Shown: positions 59,815 through 64,000 of the stretch, piece by piece | Layout of the letters: each line of letters opens with the position of its first letter | Numbering within the stretch: the stretch's first letter is position 1 | Assembly (NCBI GenBank): GCA_017591395.1 | Contig: WEDG01002105.1 | Coordinates: 1 to 64,000 of the forward strand | Length of the DNA: 64,000 nt | Source of the DNA: Schistocephalus solidus | Lineage: Eukaryota > Platyhelminthes > Cestoda > Diphyllobothriidea > Diphyllobothriidae | Direction of reading: 5' to 3' | Notes under the pieces: generated by a model | Told to the model about the DNA's origin: nothing | Databases searched by the model: none | The model's input: only the letters and a program-made list of their open reading frames with translations | Translations under genes and position numbers: made by a program

Positions 59815-60612
59815 GTCGTGGAGGCCCATGTGTTCTAATAGGCCCATGCGGTGTGTAAATGTGCGGGAGCAAGGAGGTCAGTGAAGGCGGGCGCGTCGAC
59901 TATATGTCGGAGCCCCAGGCACTGGTTCACCAGCCTCCGTGCGATGGATTCGCAGGTGACCGGCCAGGCCGATGCGTGAGTTGAAGTTGCGGGCGCAGTG
60001 TGGGCAGGAGAAATCGGTAGAGGCTGGGGCGATGTCATTCATGGTAGTGGGGGTGGCAGGGGCGCTAAGAATGGCAGGAGCGGAGGGTGTGAATGGTGTA
60101 TCGGTGTTGTCGGCATTGTGGTGAATTCCGCTGTCATGGATGCGCATGTGACCGAATAGGCCCATGCGATGAGTGAATGCGCGAGTACAGTGAGGGCAGT
60201 GGAGGCGACGATCTCTGCTGTGTGATGGTGTTCCAGGCACTGGCTCACCGGTCTCTGTACGATGTATTCGCAAGTGACCGACCAGGCCGATGCGTGAGGT
60301 GAATGTGCGGTCGCATTGAGTACAGCTTAGAGAGATTCCCCATCACTGATGGTGGTTGTGGTGGTAGTAGTGAAGACGAAGGCAATGGTGGTTGCGGTGG
60401 TGGGGGGTAACAGGCGATGAGTAGATGGATGTGGTCTCTATGATGGTGGGAGTAATGGAATTGATGTCAGGAGTGAGGGTGGGGGAGTCAGAATGAGGGT
60501 TGGCAGAATTTGACGTAGAAATTGGAATTGTGGGATTGTTGGTGCATTGCGTCCGAAGATGTCCGACCAGGCCGATTCGCGCGCGGAAGATGCGTTGACA
60601 GCGCGGGCATGT
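59815..60612 (-). pseudogene. C2H2 zinc-finger array of the retrotransposon (right copy)
   Basis: Fingers correspond one to one with the left copy. Here the Pro codon before finger 1 is CCA, where the left copy has TGA, showing that the reverse transcriptase and fingers were one protein in the ancestral element. Finger 3 here is [20 protein letters not shown], with both Cys present, so the Cys-to-His change is private to the left copy. Damage here: a one-base deletion between fingers 1 and 2 (near 60335) and TGA in place of the first Cys of finger 5 (59878-59880). Confidence 0.78.
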
Positions 60613-62320
60613 TGGCAGGGCCTGGGCATTGGCGGTGTTGGTGCGGGGCGCTGGTGACTTTCGTGCCGCTCTTTTTGGCCTTGGCGGCGGCGATCCGGTT
60701 GGCCTCGTAGATTGCTGAACCAGTCTTCACTGATCTTCTCCATGCCGGTCTATCCTGGGCGAGGTCTTCCCAGGTCGCCGAGTTGATTTGCAGTTGCTTC
60801 AGCGATTTCTTCAAAGTGTCCTTGTAGCGTCGTTTTTGACCCCCCTGCCGACGAGAACCCGTAGCGACATCTCCGTAGAAAAGTCGTTTGGGTAGTCGCT
60901 CGTCGTCCATTCTTACCAAGTGGCCGCTCCATCGCAGCTGCACTTGCCTCAGCATGGCATGGATGCTGAGGATTCCGGTCCGCTCCAGGACTTCCGTGTC
61001 CGGTATCCTGTCTTGCCATCTCAGCTTCAGTATTCTGCGGAGGCAGCTGAGATGAAAGTGATTCAGCTTCCTGGCTTGGTTCGAGTAGACGGTCCAGGTT
61101 TCCGCTCCGTAAAGGAGTGTCGACAAGACGACGGCCTTGTACATCTTCAGTTTGGTGTTCAGGTGAATACCGTGGCGATTCCACACGGAGGCCTGCAGCC
61201 GGCCGAAGGCCTGACTAGCTTTGGAAATCCGTTGGGCAACCTCGTCATCGATTCTCGTGTTGCGCGAAATCGTGCTTCCTAGATAAGCGAAGGTCTCCAC
61301 GTTTTTGAGTTGAGTACCGTTGACATTGATTCGAGGAGCATTGTATTCCGCGCTGGGTGGCGGCTGGTGCATGACAACCGTTTTGGCTGTACTGATTGTT
61401 AATCCAAAATCGGCGCAGCCTTCGGCGAAGAGGTCCATGCTCCTTTGCATGTCCTCCTCCGTCACGGTGTTAAGGGCGCAGTCGTCCGCGAAGAGCAAGT
61501 CATGGACTGTAGTCGTAGACACGCGCGTTGGAGCCTGCATACGCCGACTGTTGAGAAGGCGCCCGTCAGTTCTGTAGGCGATGCGAATACCAGGCTGCTC
61601 ATCACGGTAGGCGTCCATCAGCATAGCCGAGAACATGAGACTGAAGAGGGTGGGGGCCAGTACGCAGCCCTGCTTTACTCCGTTGGTCACTGCGAATGCT
61701 TCGGATACCGTCCCGTTGTCAGTGACGCGCGCCGTCATCCCGTCATGAAGCTGACGCACCATGTGCGTGAACCGCTCAGGACAACCAAATTTCTGCATGA
61801 CTTTCCACAGACCGTCACGATTCACCGTGTCAAAGTCTTTCGTTAGATCCACGAAGGTAGTGTAAAGGTGAGTTCGCATCTCCTGACACTTCTCTTGTAG
61901 CTGGCGGGCGGCGAAGATCATATCGGTTGTCCCGCGGTGTCGGCGGAAGCCACATTGGCTTTCCGGGAGCAGGCCCTGCTCTAGATGACCGTTAAGACGA
62001 TTGAGAAGGATACGGGCGAAGATCTTCCCGGCGATGTTGAGCAACGAGGTGCATCTGTGATTATCACAGAGTTGCCGGTTCCCCTTCCGTTTGTAGAGAT
62101 GGACGATGGTCGCGTCTTTGAAATCCTGAGGAAATTGTCCTTGGCGCCACATCTCCTGGAAGAGTGTTGTGAGTTCTGCCATCAGCCGGGGCCCACCGTG
62201 CTTGTAGACTTCCGGTGGGATTGCGTCGGATCCCGGTGCTTTACCGCTGGAAATCTGCTGCACGGCCCGGATGGTTTCTGGTAGGGAAGGCGGCAGATCC
62301 AGGTCATTGTTCGTGTCCAC
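60488..62320 (-). CDS. Retrotransposon reverse transcriptase (right copy), long open frame
   Basis: An uninterrupted frame of 610 codons, the longest in the window. It contains [80 protein letters not shown], and the catalytic FADD (61481-61492). Then [47 protein letters not shown] and [19 protein letters not shown]. It begins inside the domain (the upstream part is out of frame). An extra A at 60672-60676 shifts the last part out of the zinc-finger frame, so the final residues are not those of the family. The catalytic core looks intact, but no complete element protein can be made. Confidence 0.85.
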   Translation of the reverse strand: MDTNNDLDLPPSLPETIRAVQQISSGKAPGSDAIPPEVYKHGGPRLMAELTTLFQEMWRQGQFPQDFKDATIVHLYKRKGNRQLCDNHRCTSLLNIAGKIFARILLNRLNGHLEQGLLPESQCGFRRHRGTTDMIFAARQLQEKCQEMRTHLYTTFVDLTKDFDTVNRDGLWKVMQKFGCPERFTHMVRQLHDGMTARVTDNGTVSEAFAVTNGVKQGCVLAPTLFSLMFSAMLMDAYRDEQPGIRIAYRTDGRLLNSRRMQAPTRVSTTTVHDLLFADDCALNTVTEEDMQRSMDLFAEGCADFGLTISTAKTVVMHQPPPSAEYNAPRINVNGTQLKNVETFAYLGSTISRNTRIDDEVAQRISKASQAFGRLQASVWNRHGIHLNTKLKMYKAVVLSTLLYGAETWTVYSNQARKLNHFHLSCLRRILKLRWQDRIPDTEVLERTGILSIHAMLRQVQLRWSGHLVRMDDERLPKRLFYGDVATGSRRQGGQKRRYKDTLKKSLKQLQINSATWEDLAQDRPAWRRSVKTGSAIYEANRIAAAKAKKSGTKVTSAPHQHRQCPGPANMPALSTHLPRANRPGRTSSDAMHQQSHNSNFYVKFCQPSF

Positions 62321-62421
62321 TTGAGGGAGCCGGTCAGTGGCAGCATCGGAGATGGCTGATGAGCAATTAAGGACACTTCTGAAGTGCTCGGCCCAGTGCT
62401 TCAGAATTTGCGATTTCTCTG

Positions 62422-63894
62422 TCAGCAGTGTTGTGCCGTCAGAGCTGAGCAGCGGTGCGGACTCCTTGATACACGGGCCGTAGATGGCCTTGATGGCTTT
62501 GAAAAAGTTTTTTTCATTTCATTGCGGTCCGCATACCCCTGGATTTCCTCAGCCTTTCGGATCATCCAGGCATCCTGCATCTCCCGCAGCCGTTGTTGTA
62601 CAAGGCGCCGGCATCTGAAAAAGGCTGCTTTGGTGGCGTCAGTCCGAAGGTCCATGTAGGCTTTGTGTAGTCTATTCTTCTCCGCGAGTAAGTTGCTGAT
62701 GTCGGCGTCATTGTCGTCAAACCAGTCCTGGTGTCGACGGTGTGCGCGTCCAAGTACATCGAGGGCGGTGGACTGGATGACATTTCGCAGTTGACACCAT
62801 CGTGTCTCCACGGTAGCGGTATCATCTGGAGCATGCAGGTCCTCCAGTTTCTCGGTTATTTGGTTGCTGAAATCAAAACAGTGAGTAGGCAAATTTAATA
62901 AAAGAGTATTTAACTTACATGGCGGCCTCTTACCTTGGGGCCTTCGTCGGGGTTGTAGTCGGAGCCTCATCTGAGAAATGACGAGGCGGTGATCTGTCCA
63001 ACCATCGGCATCGCGGATCGCCTTGGTTACCAGCACGTCCTGTCGATCTCGCCTCCGGACGAGAACATAGTCCAGCAGATGCCAGCGCCGCGACCGAGGG
63101 TGCATCCACGTGGCCTTCTCCCGCGTCGGAAGGCGGAAGAAGGTGTTGGACAGCAGGAGACGGTGTTCCGCACACGTGCGCAGAAGAAGGAGGCCGTTAG
63201 CGTTGCAGCTACCCAGACCGTGGGGACCCAGCACTCCCTGCCAGGCAGCGTGGTCCGTTCCGACGCGGGCATTGAAGTCACCAAGGACAATTAACTTGTC
63301 CTCTTTCGGCACAGTCGCCAGCAAGGCGTGCAGGTCCTCGTAGAATTGGTCCTTCGCCGCATCAGAGCTCGTCATTGGGGGAGCGTAGGCGCTGATGATG
63401 GTGGCGAACTGGTCTCCCCGAAGAGGCAGGCGGAGGCTCATCAGGCGATCATTGATACCCTGCGGCAGACAGGGCAGACGTCCCACGATGTCGTTACGGA
63501 TGGCAAAGGCAACAACAGCGTCGCGTCGCTCTGCCTTTGGCCGGCCGCTCCAGAAGAAGGTGTAGCTGGCCCCCCACCTCCTCCAGCTGACCCCTGCTCA
63601 GAGAATCGGGTCTCGCTGAGAGCAGCAATGTCCACCTTGTAGCGCGCCAGTTCCCGAGCGACTAGCGCCGTCCGCCGTTCCGGCCGGTTGCTCCTAGGAT
63701 TGTCTAAAAAGGGAACGAACATTCCAGGCTGCTAGTGTGAGTGGACTCACCCGAGCAGCCCTGGAGAGTATGGCGAGGGGGATGAGGGACGGGGGTATTG
63801 TTGTTTGTTTGAGTTTTACGACCGCGTAGTTTGCGATCTGCGAGCCGCGGCCGGCTGCAGAAGACGTGAGAACCAGCATTTTTTTAGGGCACAT
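62422..63894 (-). pseudogene. Retrotransposon endonuclease and linker (right copy), frameshifted
   Basis: Same motifs as the left copy: [28 protein letters not shown] and [11 protein letters not shown], then the linker [19 protein letters not shown]. Frame breaks relative to the left copy: an extra base in a T run (63706-63710), extra G bases near 63571-63594, and two extra A bases in a run (62508-62514). From 63486 to 62422 the endonuclease core and linker are in one open frame, which shows that the AT-rich segment around 62870-62935 is translated. Confidence 0.82.
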
Positions 63895-64000
63895 TTTTCT
63901 AGCCCCTTCCTCCGCGAGGAGGCAAGCAGTGCTATCCCTAAATAGGGCTGCTCGGACATCCCAGACGGCTGCCGAACTCCACTATGGGTCACGGTTTTGG

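Larger units (their letters stand above)
58745..64000 (-). mobile_element. Non-LTR retrotransposon with zinc fingers, right copy (cut by window end)
   Basis: The same element as 39480-44780, in the opposite orientation, so in the same sense as ZSWIM8. Order from 64000 downwards: 5' UTR, endonuclease, linker, reverse transcriptase, zinc fingers, two-unit 3' tail ending between about 58750 and 58930. Sequence agreement with the left copy is high along the coding part. The 5' end is still matching the left copy at the window edge. The reading frame is broken by several single-base insertions, mostly in homopolymers, and by a stop in the last finger. Confidence 0.9.

Noticed and set aside
1..64000. 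CRISPR arrays, operons, bacterial signals
   Set aside because: Spliced genes and LINE/SINE content show a eukaryotic genome. No regularly spaced repeats with unique spacers were seen.

Overview
This window is eukaryotic, from a flatworm and most likely a diphyllobothriidean tapeworm (Spirometra, Dibothriocephalus or Schistocephalus type). Three things point there. Genes are split into many exons with GT-AG introns. Most of the sequence is decayed transposable elements. The dominant transposon, a non-LTR retrotransposon whose reverse transcriptase is followed by C2H2 zinc fingers, is of a kind I associate with these worms. The genus is an inference from repeat content, not a measured result.

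Two host genes can be supported, arranged tail to tail. On the + strand, 11156-16597 encodes clathrin light chain in two exons around a 4.8 kb intron. On the - strand, 20053-55470 holds the 3' part of a ZSWIM8 orthologue (EBAX-1 in worms, Dora in flies), the substrate receptor of a cullin-RING E3 ligase that drives target-directed microRNA degradation. I placed 17 exons, including a 62-nt microexon, giving about 2,510 codons. Reading phases agree across every junction except one. The SWIM zinc finger, BC box and cullin box are N-terminal and lie beyond base 64000.

Layout: 1-11155 is an AT-rich transposon graveyard with a CACTA-like transposase fragment on the - strand and three degraded CR1/jockey-like reverse transcriptases. 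11156-16597 is clathrin light chain, with retroelement debris in its intron. 16598-20052 is intergenic with a miniature transposon and no gene. 20053-55470 is ZSWIM8. Its introns hold a tRNA-derived SINE, an RTE-like fragment, two miniature inverted-repeat elements with telomere-like interiors, solo retrotransposon tails, a nearly full-length EN-RT-zinc-finger retrotransposon (39480-44780, antisense to the gene) and a 230-bp purine tract beside a 5' splice site. 55471-64000 carries another miniature element and a second, inverted copy of the same retrotransposon (58745-64000, cut by the window edge).

The two genes have no evident functional link. The most distinctive material is the zinc-finger retrotransposon and its two-unit 3' tail, the telomere-like miniature element family, and the splice-site-adjacent purine tract in ZSWIM8.
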